From an uncultured Clostridia bacterium (GTDB lineage: Bacteria > Bacillota > Clostridia > Oscillospirales > Ruminococcaceae), in NCBI GenBank assembly GCA_946613705.1, contig CAMOFU010000026.1, forward strand, positions 1 through 15,575: 15,575 nucleotides of DNA, given 5' to 3'. This document shows, piece after piece, positions 1-6,215 of this stretch (its first letter is position 1; each line of letters begins with the position of its first letter). Made by a program: the position numbers and the translations under genes. The notes below the pieces were generated by a model. The model did not search any database, was not told where the DNA came from, and was given only the letters and a program-made list of their open reading frames with translations.

Positions 1-576
1 GTTGGAGGTGCCTTGGCTGTCAGCGGAATTGCTGCTGCTTCCGCCGTTTCCGCTACTGCCGCCGTTTGAGCCGTTGTTTCCGTTGCTTCCGTTATTTGAG
101 CTGTTTGCGTTTCCGTTGCTCGAGCTGCTGCCGTTCGAGTTATCGGTTTTTGATGAACTGTCGCTCTTGTCGGTCTTTGAAGACTTATCCGATCTTGAGC
201 TGCTGTCAGCTCCCGAGCTTTTGTCAGCCTTTGAGCTGCTTGATCCATTCTTGCTGTCTGTGTCGGAGCTGTCTTCGCTTTTATCATCGCTTTCACTGTC
301 ATCATCACCCGCGGAGATGTCCTCCGCCGACACGACCGATGAAGTGTCCTTTTTGATCTTTTTCTCTTCTCCGCCCGTATTGGTAATGATAAGCGCTGTC
401 ATAAGAGCTATGATGACCACACCCATAGCGGCAAAGGCAGCGATGATCTTTTTTCGGCTGACGACTGCGGCAGGACCCTCCTGCTGCTCTGCGCTCTCAT
501 CGGCTGCAGTACTTTCGGCAGCAGTTTCGTTTTCGGTGACCTGCTTCTCCTGATCGTTGTTTTCAAATTCGTCCAT
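1..576 (-). CDS. Membrane-anchored protein with long Ser/Asn/Gly-rich linker (3' partial)
   Basis: The reading frame starts at ATG 576 behind a GGGGGA ribosome site (582-587) and runs off the left edge, so only the first 192 residues are visible. Residues 1-42 are acidic and probably cytoplasmic. An Arg-Lys-Lys precedes one hydrophobic span (about residues 44-66, IIAAFAAMGVVIIALMTALI). After it comes a highly charged segment and then about 95 residues of Ser, Asp, Lys, Asn and Gly repeats, ending in Ser-Asn-Gly-rich runs. This is the pattern of a single-pass protein whose linker carries an outer C-terminal domain away from the membrane. That domain is outside the window, so no enzymatic role can be given. 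The Leu-rich frame on the plus strand is the antisense of these Ser/Asn codons and is not a gene. The gene follows the phospholipase C gene on the same strand after a 70-nt gap. Confidence 0.8.
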   Translation of the reverse strand, partial: MDEFENNDQEKQVTENETAAESTAADESAEQQEGPAAVVSRKKIIAAFAAMGVVIIALMTALIITNTGGEEKKIKKDTSSVVSAEDISAGDDDSESDDKSEDSSDTDSKNGSSSSKADKSSGADSSSRSDKSSKTDKSDSSSKTDNSNGSSSSNGNANSSNNGSNGNNGSNGGSSGNGGSSSNSADSQGTSN

Positions 577-596
577 AAATATCCCCCGATACTTTT

Positions 597-624
597 ATAA
601 TACAGACCCTGATATTGCTGTCAC
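597..624 (-). promoter_or_regulatory. Possible weak promoter for the linker protein gene
   Basis: On the minus strand, GTGACA (624-619) is followed after 16 nt by TATTAT (602-597), 20 nt upstream of the ATG at 576. The match is imperfect, and read-through from the upstream phospholipase operon is an equal alternative because no terminator is seen between the two genes. Confidence 0.35.
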
Positions 625-646
625 TTGCATGATGATCTTGAACAGC

Positions 647-1798
647 CTATATCAGTATCCAGACCTGTTCTTTTTTACACGGGTCAAAGCCTTCTCTTGT
701 AAGCTTCCCTCTGTTTGATACACCGAGTGCTTTTGTGAACCCGCTCTCGTCCTCAGCCATGATCCTGAATCTGCCCCTGCCTGCCGCCGCAAGCCTGAAC
801 TGTATGTTCTTCGCGTCTGCGTCCTGCTTTACAAGCTCTGACAGATCGGAGCCAAGATACCTACCGTCGTCGGTCACAAACGAAAATGTCCCTTTCGGTG
901 TTATGACAGCCCGCAGCTTCAAAGCATTTTTCTTTTCATGTGCCTGAGCCGATATTCTGCCGCCCTCGGTATTCAGATACAGCCCCGTGGCGGCATTTCT
1001 CAGCGTGAGCTTATCTCCGCTTCGGATATAATTATCTCCGTCACTTTTGCAGTCATTGTAAAATCGCATCATAAGCGCAGCAGCATTCTGCTGAGCAAGC
1101 CTCAATGTAACGTCTGCGGCTGCTTCAAACGCACTTTTGTCAAGTGTTGATATGCTTTTCAGGTGTACTGCCGCCGAGCTTATCAGTTTATTAACTGCGC
1201 GTTCAAAGCTGCTCCCGCTGTAGCTCCTTTCAAGACGCTTATCCGAATGCTCCGCAGTAACCCTTGAACATGACCCGTTTATGTGCTTCTCATAAGCGTG
1301 ATGCAGATTGGTCTCACTGTCATCATACTCCGAGTTGGTAACGTGTACGGTGCAGCTCATATCTTCAACAAAATGCACAGCCCGACCGATATACCTCATC
1401 GCTTCAGGGATCATTCCGCTTTTGTAAAGGCATAATGCCGCAGTAAAGTTCTCTTCAAGCAGCGTTCGTGCCGACGGAGCATATCTTCCAAGGCGGTTTT
1501 TATAGTACCCGCCTGCGGTCTTTAGCGCTCTGCCTTTGCTGTCCGTGCAGGAGTAGTAATGCTTGCCCGCTCCGCTGTCGGTATCATCGGAATTATCGGG
1601 CTCTGTGCAGCCTTCAAGCAGCTCACTGTGAAACGGCGCGAAAAACTGCACTGCCTTCCGCCTGCCGTCTGTTTCGATAAGCCGCAGTGCCTTGCCGGTG
1701 ATATCTCTGTGAGTAACAGAGAACCAGGCTTCTGCTTTGATCGGGAACGCCAGCCTTACAGCTGCAAGTGCAGCGCAGGCAGCAGCTAAACCTATCAT
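647..1798 (-). CDS. Secreted zinc-dependent phospholipase C-like protein with C-terminal beta-trefoil-like domain
   Basis: This 383-residue protein has an N-terminal hydrophobic signal ending in Ala-Glu-Ala before Trp25, the position where a mature zinc phospholipase C would begin with Trp. The zinc-ligand pattern of the B. cereus PLC / C. perfringens alpha-toxin family is visible in order: Trp25, His30, Asp68 (EPDN), His80 (GKHYY), His142/Asp146/His152 (VHFVEDMSCTVH, the same +4/+10 spacing as alpha-toxin His126/Asp130/His136), and His166/Glu170 (HHAYEKH). Known members hydrolyse phospholipid head groups outside the cell. Residues about 258-383 form a separate domain with repeated Gly-x-Tyr-Leu and Leu-Arg elements, resembling half of a ricin/fascin-type beta-trefoil; this is inference. 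The gene is last in a four-gene operon. Its ATG lies 4 nt after the flavin-reductase stop, with AAGGGG as ribosome site inside the preceding gene. Substrate and export are not proven. Confidence 0.8.
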   Translation of the reverse strand: MIGLAAACAALAAVRLAFPIKAEAWFSVTHRDITGKALRLIETDGRRKAVQFFAPFHSELLEGCTEPDNSDDTDSGAGKHYYSCTDSKGRALKTAGGYYKNRLGRYAPSARTLLEENFTAALCLYKSGMIPEAMRYIGRAVHFVEDMSCTVHVTNSEYDDSETNLHHAYEKHINGSCSRVTAEHSDKRLERSYSGSSFERAVNKLISSAAVHLKSISTLDKSAFEAAADVTLRLAQQNAAALMMRFYNDCKSDGDNYIRSGDKLTLRNAATGLYLNTEGGRISAQAHEKKNALKLRAVITPKGTFSFVTDDGRYLGSDLSELVKQDADAKNIQFRLAAAGRGRFRIMAEDESGFTKALGVSNRGKLTREGFDPCKKEQVWILI

Positions 1799-1802
1799 AG
1801 TG

Positions 1803-2399
1803 TTATTTCCCCTTGCGCCTGTGTTTGTTCTTTCTTACAGAATACCCGAAGCTGCCGAGCTTCTTTCCGAGGGCAAAATACTCTCCGTGAGCATACGCAA
1901 GCAGCCCCGCCTTTTCAAGAGCGAGCCTGCCGTTTTCATCGAGCAGCTCTCTGGCAGCATTTACCTTTACAATATCTGCTATGAAAACATCGTGCGTCCC
2001 GAGCGGTATGATCTCTCTCACTCTGCATTCGAGATTCACGGGCGACTGATCTATCAGCGGAGCATTGACCTCACTCGACCGTGATACCGTAAGACCCGTA
2101 TCTGCAAGCTTGTCCGTATTTCTGCCGCTCTTTACTCCGCAGCGGTCGATCGCTCTTACAAGCTCAGCTGTCGGCAGATTTATAACGAACTCCCCGCTGT
2201 CCCTGATAATAGGATATGAATATCTCTCGGGTCTGACGGAAATATACGTCACAGGCGGCTGAGTACACAGAACACCCGTCCACGCTATTGTCAGAACATT
2301 CGGCTGCTCAACTGTACCGCAGCTCACAAGAACAGGCGGCAGGGGAGCGGTGAGCACACTGCCCTTCCATGTCTCCTTCGTGTATTTTTCAAAGCTCAT
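1803..2399 (-). CDS. Flavin reductase-like domain protein (FMN-binding split barrel)
   Basis: The 198-residue protein matches the flavin reductase-like family (FMN-binding split barrel): an N-terminal Pro-Val-Leu-Val-Ser-Cys-Gly strand followed by Asn-Val-Leu-Thr-Ile-Ala-Trp, then SVRPERYSY, the GEFVINLP strand, and SGRNTDKLADTGL, the usual segment around the flavin phosphate. It has no signal peptide and is probably cytosolic. Members use FMN and NAD(P)H for small-molecule or ferric reduction, but the substrate cannot be read here. The C-terminus is unusually basic (KNKHRRKGK). Its ATG overlaps the stop of the upstream two-TM protein gene in an ATGA arrangement (2396-2399), so translation is probably coupled. 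The stop is 4 nt before the phospholipase C-like gene. A role linked to phospholipid breakdown is not obvious, and the operon may simply be one of convenience. Confidence 0.85.
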   Translation of the reverse strand: MSFEKYTKETWKGSVLTAPLPPVLVSCGTVEQPNVLTIAWTGVLCTQPPVTYISVRPERYSYPIIRDSGEFVINLPTAELVRAIDRCGVKSGRNTDKLADTGLTVSRSSEVNAPLIDQSPVNLECRVREIIPLGTHDVFIADIVKVNAARELLDENGRLALEKAGLLAYAHGEYFALGKKLGSFGYSVRKNKHRRKGK

Positions 2400-2758
2400 G
2401 GCTCTCTCCAGTCCACGGACGGGAACCCGTATACCTTCTCATAGATCCTCTCGTGATCCTTATACAGCGCCTGTACGGTGTTTTCAAGAAAATAGTAATG
2501 CTTGATATACGGTATCAGCAGGCACATAAGTGCTATAGCCAGAGGTATCAGGATGATTTTTTCGGAAACTGCTATCACAAGGAAGCAGGCAACTGTTGCA
2601 AGTGCAAACAGCACCATCACGATAAGGTGGATAAAACGTTCATGCATAAAAAAGCGGATATGCTCCCTGTGATAATCGAGCAGCCTTTCAAAATCCGTGC
2701 TGTCGTCATCAAGGCATTTCAGGATAAATGCCCGATAAGCCGTAAGATATTTAGTCAT
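2396..2758 (-). CDS. Small two-TM membrane protein, function unknown
   Basis: I do not recognise the family. The 120-residue product has an acidic/basic N-terminal region (about 1-40) with a His-Arg-Glu-His run, two closely spaced hydrophobic spans (about 42-64 and 67-87) separated by Ser-Glu-Lys, and a polar C-terminal tail containing HERIYEKVYG. Both tails would be on the same side, most likely the cytoplasm. The start overlaps the stop of the upstream gene (ATGA, 2755-2758) and the stop overlaps the start of the flavin-reductase gene (2396-2399). Such double overlap argues that it is a real translated member of the operon. The plus-strand frame here is antisense. Confidence 0.7.
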   Translation of the reverse strand: MTKYLTAYRAFILKCLDDDSTDFERLLDYHREHIRFFMHERFIHLIVMVLFALATVACFLVIAVSEKIILIPLAIALMCLLIPYIKHYYFLENTVQALYKDHERIYEKVYGFPSVDWREP

Positions 2759-3033
2759 ATATCAATAAACTCTCCGTTCTCGATCGTCATGGCATCAAGC
2801 TTGGGATCCTTGAAGTGTTCATTATTTGAATAAAGTTCCTTGGCTGCGGTCTTTTTCAACAGTCCGTCTACAAGCTTGTAATTCTTTACTATCCGTTTTG
2901 GAAAGCTGCGGTATTTCTTCGAGCCTCGCATCTTTTTCTTCTTTCCGTCAAAGACGATCGAAAGCATTAACGCGGCAGCGGCAGAAATAATTGCTTTTTC
3001 GGGCTTGGTATTGACCCGGAATTTCAGACCCAT
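2755..3033 (-). CDS. Small basic protein, function unknown; first gene of the phospholipase operon
   Basis: I do not recognise this 92-residue protein. The ATG at 3033 is preferred over an in-frame GTG at 3039, because the AGGAG ribosome site is 8 nt from the ATG but only 2 nt from the GTG. Residues about 13-28 are hydrophobic (AIISAAAALMLSIVF), too short for a confident membrane span, followed by a strongly basic stretch (DGKKKKMRGSKKYR) and a lysine-rich middle. The C-terminus is acidic. It overlaps the next gene by four bases and is preceded by a good minus-strand promoter at 3100-3072, which makes it the leading gene of the operon. It could be a peripheral membrane protein, which is inference only. 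Confidence 0.65.
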   Translation of the reverse strand: MGLKFRVNTKPEKAIISAAAALMLSIVFDGKKKKMRGSKKYRSFPKRIVKNYKLVDGLLKKTAAKELYSNNEHFKDPKLDAMTIENGEFIDI

Positions 3034-3071
3034 TTTCACTGCTCCTCTCGGTAATATTTATATTCAATACT

Positions 3072-3100
3072 ATTATAACTCATTTGCGCGGATATTTCAA
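3072..3100 (-). promoter_or_regulatory. Sigma-A-type promoter of the four-gene minus-strand operon
   Basis: TTGAAA (3100-3095), 17 nt, TATAAT (3077-3072), read on the minus strand. Transcription would begin near 3065, about 30 nt before the ATG at 3033. It diverges from the promoter of the GGDEF/EAL gene. Confidence 0.75.
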
Positions 3101-3152
3101 GTGTATTTTATCAATATCGTTAAGAACGCAGGATTTTTTTGTTCCGAAAACG

Positions 3153-3185
3153 TTTAAGCAAAATTCACAAAAGCAGATGCTTAAA
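3153..3185. promoter_or_regulatory. Inverted repeat between divergent promoters (possible operator)
   Basis: TTTAAGCA (3153-3160) and its perfect inverse TGCTTAAA (3178-3185) are separated by 17 nt. The element lies between two divergent promoters, ending 26 nt upstream of the -35 box at 3212, where an activator or repressor could bind. No named regulator site is recognised, and in this AT-rich context chance cannot be excluded. Confidence 0.3.
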
Positions 3186-3211
3186 TCTATTACTAATCTA
3201 CAAATAGACAG

Positions 3212-3240
3212 TTGACAAATAAGGGGAAAAATGATATTAT
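3212..3240 (+). promoter_or_regulatory. Consensus promoter of the GGDEF/EAL gene
   Basis: TTGACA (3212-3217), 17 nt, TATTAT (3235-3240), giving a start near 3247 and a leader of about 48 nt. A GGAG site (3284-3287) sits 7 nt before the ATG. Confidence 0.8.
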
Positions 3241-3294
3241 ATCTATAATAAGATTTTTTAACTAATTGTATGTATCATATTTCGGAGTGATATA

Positions 3295-4959
3295 ATGGAC
3301 GGAGTTCTTTGCAGTTCGGGATTTCGTAAGTTTTTCAGCGGCGTACTGACTCGGGCGGAAACGCTCAGTGAGCTTATAAAGCTGCTCGGCGATTCTATAC
3401 CTATGATAAGCAAGGAGATCTCTCTCGGCAGGCTCGATTTTGAGGTGGATGCAAATTTCTCTTTGGAAGAGCTCGGGACCGATTCAAGGCAGTATACAGT
3501 CTTTACCGAGCCTTATTACAATACCGCGGGCAAGATCGAGCGCAGGTATAAAACGCACGATAACGGGAATGTGCTTATTACTCTTTATCCCTCCAGCGGT
3601 CATGTCTGGGACGATGACGAAAATGATGCCGTTTCATTCCTGCTTGATACTCTTTTTGTCCTTTGTGCTAAGACCAGAGCATTCACCGAGGTGCATAACC
3701 TTGCCGTGCGTGACCAGCTTACGGGCGTTCTTAACCGTCAGGGCTTGGCAAGATACTGCGAGAAAAATCTGCTCAACGGCAAGATCGGCGGATATACCGC
3801 TGTCTTTTTGAATATCAGAAATTTCAAATTCATCAACCAGAATATCGGCACCCGCTCAGGTGACAAGGTGCTGAAAATGTATGCCGAGAGACTTTCGGAG
3901 ATCGCTGAGGACGGCACGATCGCAAGGCTTGGCGGCGATAATTTTATTGCCTTTGTCAGGGACGAGAAGGCACCGTCGTTTATCAGACAAACAGGCAGCA
4001 TCCCGATAGTGCTGCGTGATTTCATCAGATTTGATCTGACTGCAAAGGTCGGCGTTTATAAGATCGGTATGATTGATACGATGAACGATATACTCAACTC
4101 TGCTTCAATGGCCTATACTGCCGCAAAGCAGTCGCTGAATGACAGGGTCGTATACTTTACACCTGAGATATTTAAGCAGTCAACGACCGAGAATGAGATA
4201 ATGGCGGTATTCCCCGAGGCGCTCAAAAACGAGGAGTTCAATGTTTACTTCCAGCCGAAGGTCAGAATGGATACGGGGCGGCTCTGCGGATGTGAAGCAC
4301 TTGTGCGCTGGAACAGAGGCGGCATGATAGTCCCGCCCAATGATTTTGTGCCTGTGCTCGAACGCAGCGGTGCGATCTGCGATCTGGACTTTTATATGCT
4401 GAAGCATACCTGCATCTGGATACGTTACTGGCTGGATAATTCAATATGCCCTGTTCGGGTCTCCGTGAATTTTTCCAAAATTCATCTGCATAACACCCGT
4501 CTTGCAGACGATATACATGATGTTCTGAAGTATTACGGTATCCCTGCCAAGTACATAGAGATAGAGCTGACCGAGACTTCATGTCACGAGGACTACGATG
4601 CGATGCTTGCGTTCATCAAGGAAATGAGGAGCAGAGGCTTCGGTGTCTCGATAGATGATTTCGGCACGGGTTATTCCTCTTTGAATATGCTGAAGGATAT
4701 CCGCGTTGATATGATAAAGCTTGATAAATCGTTTGTTGACTCCATAGAGGAACACGGAGAAAATGCCAAGATCGTTATAAGAAATATCGTCAATACGATA
4801 GTTGAGCTCGGCATGGAGGTAATAGCCGAGGGGGTTGAGAAGCTGAGTCAGGTAAATTTCCTTGAAGCTATCGGCTGCGAGATCGCACAGGGCTTCCGCT
4901 TCGGAAAACCTATGGAAGCGGGAAGGTTCACAAATGAGCTTATTTCGGAAATGGGCTGA
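3295..4959 (+). CDS. Cyclic-di-GMP protein: degenerate GGDEF plus intact EAL phosphodiesterase domain
   Basis: This 554-residue protein has an unassigned N-terminal region (1-130), a GGDEF domain (about 135-290) and an EAL domain (about 305-548). The EAL domain keeps the catalytic set: EAL at 334-336 (CEALVRW), Asn392, the ELTE glutamates (424/427), Asp454-Asp455 in IDDFGTGYSSL, Lys475, Glu512 and Gln532. It should therefore hydrolyse c-di-GMP to pGpG. The GGDEF domain looks inactive: the signature reads GGDNF (213-217), the first metal-binding Asp of the FLDI motif is Asn173, and no RxxD inhibitory site precedes the signature. In such proteins the GGDEF half often binds GTP as a regulatory module, which is inference here. 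No transmembrane span is predicted. The N-terminal region has no recognisable PAS or GAF signature and may be a sensor. The gene stands alone, with its own promoter and terminator. Confidence 0.92.
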   Translation: MDGVLCSSGFRKFFSGVLTRAETLSELIKLLGDSIPMISKEISLGRLDFEVDANFSLEELGTDSRQYTVFTEPYYNTAGKIERRYKTHDNGNVLITLYPSSGHVWDDDENDAVSFLLDTLFVLCAKTRAFTEVHNLAVRDQLTGVLNRQGLARYCEKNLLNGKIGGYTAVFLNIRNFKFINQNIGTRSGDKVLKMYAERLSEIAEDGTIARLGGDNFIAFVRDEKAPSFIRQTGSIPIVLRDFIRFDLTAKVGVYKIGMIDTMNDILNSASMAYTAAKQSLNDRVVYFTPEIFKQSTTENEIMAVFPEALKNEEFNVYFQPKVRMDTGRLCGCEALVRWNRGGMIVPPNDFVPVLERSGAICDLDFYMLKHTCIWIRYWLDNSICPVRVSVNFSKIHLHNTRLADDIHDVLKYYGIPAKYIEIELTETSCHEDYDAMLAFIKEMRSRGFGVSIDDFGTGYSSLNMLKDIRVDMIKLDKSFVDSIEEHGENAKIVIRNIVNTIVELGMEVIAEGVEKLSQVNFLEAIGCEIAQGFRFGKPMEAGRFTNELISEMG

Positions 4960-4988
4960 AGCCCATTGTCTATAGAATTATAGGGCAG

Positions 4989-5033
4989 AACAGCCGTGTT
5001 TCGGGTCGCATTCCCGTTTCACGGCTGTTTTGT
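4989..5033 (+). terminator. Rho-independent terminator after the GGDEF/EAL gene
   Basis: AACAGCCGTG (4989-4998) pairs with CACGGCTGTT (5020-5029), with an inner CGGG/CCCG pair above a small internal loop. It is followed by TTTGTT. It lies 30 nt after the stop at 4959. Confidence 0.85.
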
Positions 5034-5075
5034 TAGCAGCGGTCTGTTCTGATGTTTAGAGTAGGGATAACGGGG

Positions 5076-5104
5076 TTGACCTTGACATATGTATGTGTTA
5101 TAAT
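5076..5104 (+). promoter_or_regulatory. Extended -10 promoter of the small unknown gene
   Basis: TTGACC (5076-5081), 17 nt, TATAAT (5099-5104), with TG at 5096-5097 giving an extended -10. A neighbouring TTGACA at 5082 is only 11 nt from the -10 and is not the likely -35. The leader runs from about 5111 to 5199 and contains the hairpin CCGCACA (5118-5124) / TGTGCGG (5132-5138). Confidence 0.75.
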
Positions 5105-5199
5105 TTTATTGACAGCACCGCACACACGCTTTGTGCGGAAGACCTCAGCGTGATGCAGTATGCATTGATGATTTTGTATCGGAAGGGAAGTGCAAAGCT

Positions 5200-5544
5200 A
5201 TGCTGTTTTTTAAAAAGAGACGATCAGAGGGAGATTCACCGATCAAACAGAAGATCAAGGATATGAAATGCCGACAGATCAGCTATGTAGACACAGATTT
5301 TGCCGAGCTGATGAATGATATGAGGACCGACAGCCGCGCTATCTTAAAGCTGAAGCCCGTAAACTATTATGCTGTGAAGAATCAGTATATCATGGCGCAT
5401 ATCTACTCGGACAGTGAGCTGACCGAAAACTATGTGTTCTTTACCCGCGTTGAGTTTGAAAAAAGGACGGATAAAAGCGACTATTTCGGGCTCGATACCG
5501 ATACGCTGAAAAAAGCCCTTGCCAAGGTGGGAATAATCCTTTGA
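5200..5544 (+). CDS. Small soluble protein, function unknown
   Basis: I do not recognise this 114-residue protein. The ATG at 5200 is chosen because a GGAAGGGAAG purine run (5181-5190) lies just upstream; an in-frame TTG at 5131 would have no ribosome site and starts inside the leader hairpin. The N-terminus is basic (FFKKRRSEG), the rest mixed and charged, with no signal peptide or membrane span. The centre (Ile-Leu-Lys-Leu-Lys-Pro-Val-Asn-Tyr-Tyr-Ala-Val) and the following Tyr/Phe-rich strands suggest a small alpha/beta fold. It has a strong promoter of its own. It precedes oadG on the same strand, but a weak hairpin and a separate oadG promoter lie between them. Confidence 0.65.
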   Translation: MLFFKKRRSEGDSPIKQKIKDMKCRQISYVDTDFAELMNDMRTDSRAILKLKPVNYYAVKNQYIMAHIYSDSELTENYVFFTRVEFEKRTDKSDYFGLDTDTLKKALAKVGIIL

Positions 5545-5548
5545 AATA

Positions 5549-5576
5549 TCATCGGGGAACGATGAGTATTCTTTTT
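5549..5576 (+). terminator. Weak terminator-like hairpin after the small unknown gene
   Basis: TCATCG (5549-5554) and CGATGA (5560-5565) form a 6-bp stem with a GGGAA loop. After a GTATT spacer comes CTTTTT. The stem is short, so termination is probably partial. Confidence 0.4.
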
Positions 5577-5619
5577 GTAAAATATACAAATCAATATGTA
5601 AAAAATGTATTAACGGGTC

Positions 5620-5648
5620 TTGTAATTTGTGATGGATTGGTGTATAAT
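5620..5648 (+). promoter_or_regulatory. Promoter of the oadG-oadB operon
   Basis: TTGTAA (5620-5625), 17 nt, TATAAT (5643-5648). Transcription would start near 5655, leaving a leader of about 80 nt. The boxes and spacing are identical to those before the carboxyltransferase operon at 13553. Confidence 0.75.
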
Positions 5649-5734
5649 AAATTTGTATGGGTAATTTTGTGCTGCCGCTTTGTGCGGATGGATATATAAT
5701 TAATATCAATATTTTTTGAGAGAGTGTGATTTCT

Positions 5735-6187
5735 ATGAGTGAGCTGATTAACACCGCTCCCGAGCTGATGCTGAAAGGCACCGATAAGAGCCTGAGCGGC
5801 GGAACGATCACTTCGGTCGTTGTTACAGGCCTCGTCGTGGTATTTATCGGCCTTATCCTGCTGATAATATGCGTTTCTATTTACGGCAAGATATTTGATA
5901 CCGTGAATAAAAGCAAGGCTGCCAAGGCTAAGGCAGAGGCAGAGGCTAAGCTTAAAGAGGCCGCTAAGGGTGAAGCAAAGCCTATGGCAGAGGTCGTAAG
6001 GCGTGAAAAGGAGCCCGAGATCGAGGACGGCATCGAAGAAGAGGTAGTTGCTGTTATAGCGGCTGCTATAGCAGCGATGAGTGCCGCAAGCGGCAAAAAG
6101 CTTGCGCTCAGAAGCATTAAGACCGCCAAGGGTACCCGCTCTGCATGGGCTGCTGCGGGTATAGCGGATAATACCAGACCGTTTTAG
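5735..6187 (+). CDS. oadG: Sodium-pump decarboxylase gamma/delta subunit (OadG/MmdD-like)
   Basis: The 150-residue protein has one N-terminal membrane span (about 26-50), then a Lys/Ala-rich linker (56-82) and an acidic segment. It ends in a C-terminal domain with EEEVVAVIAAAIAAMSA (101-117) and SAWAAAGIADNTRPF (136-150). The tail ending in Asn-Thr-Arg-Pro-Phe is typical of longer gamma/delta subunits of Na+-translocating oxaloacetate and methylmalonyl-CoA decarboxylases. In the known complexes this subunit anchors the soluble carboxyltransferase and biotin carrier to the membrane beta subunit. ATG 5735 is chosen because GAGAGAG (5718-5724) is 10 nt upstream; a GTG at 5726 would touch the ribosome site. 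oadB follows after 28 nt. Whether the partner is an oxaloacetate- or methylmalonyl-CoA-type transferase cannot be settled from this subunit. Confidence 0.88.
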   Translation: MSELINTAPELMLKGTDKSLSGGTITSVVVTGLVVVFIGLILLIICVSIYGKIFDTVNKSKAAKAKAEAEAKLKEAAKGEAKPMAEVVRREKEPEIEDGIEEEVVAVIAAAIAAMSAASGKKLALRSIKTAKGTRSAWAAAGIADNTRPF

Positions 6188-6215
6188 TCTGTAAGGAAAG
6201 GATAGTGTTGATAAA

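Noticed and set aside
2..553. Leu/Ser/Pro-rich open frame on the plus strand
   Set aside because: It is the antisense of the Ser/Asn-rich minus-strand gene, which has a proper ATG, ribosome site and membrane span; the plus frame has none of these.
5082..5104. TTGACA followed by TATAAT
   Set aside because: The spacing is only 11 nt; TTGACC at 5076 with 17-nt spacing is the better -35.
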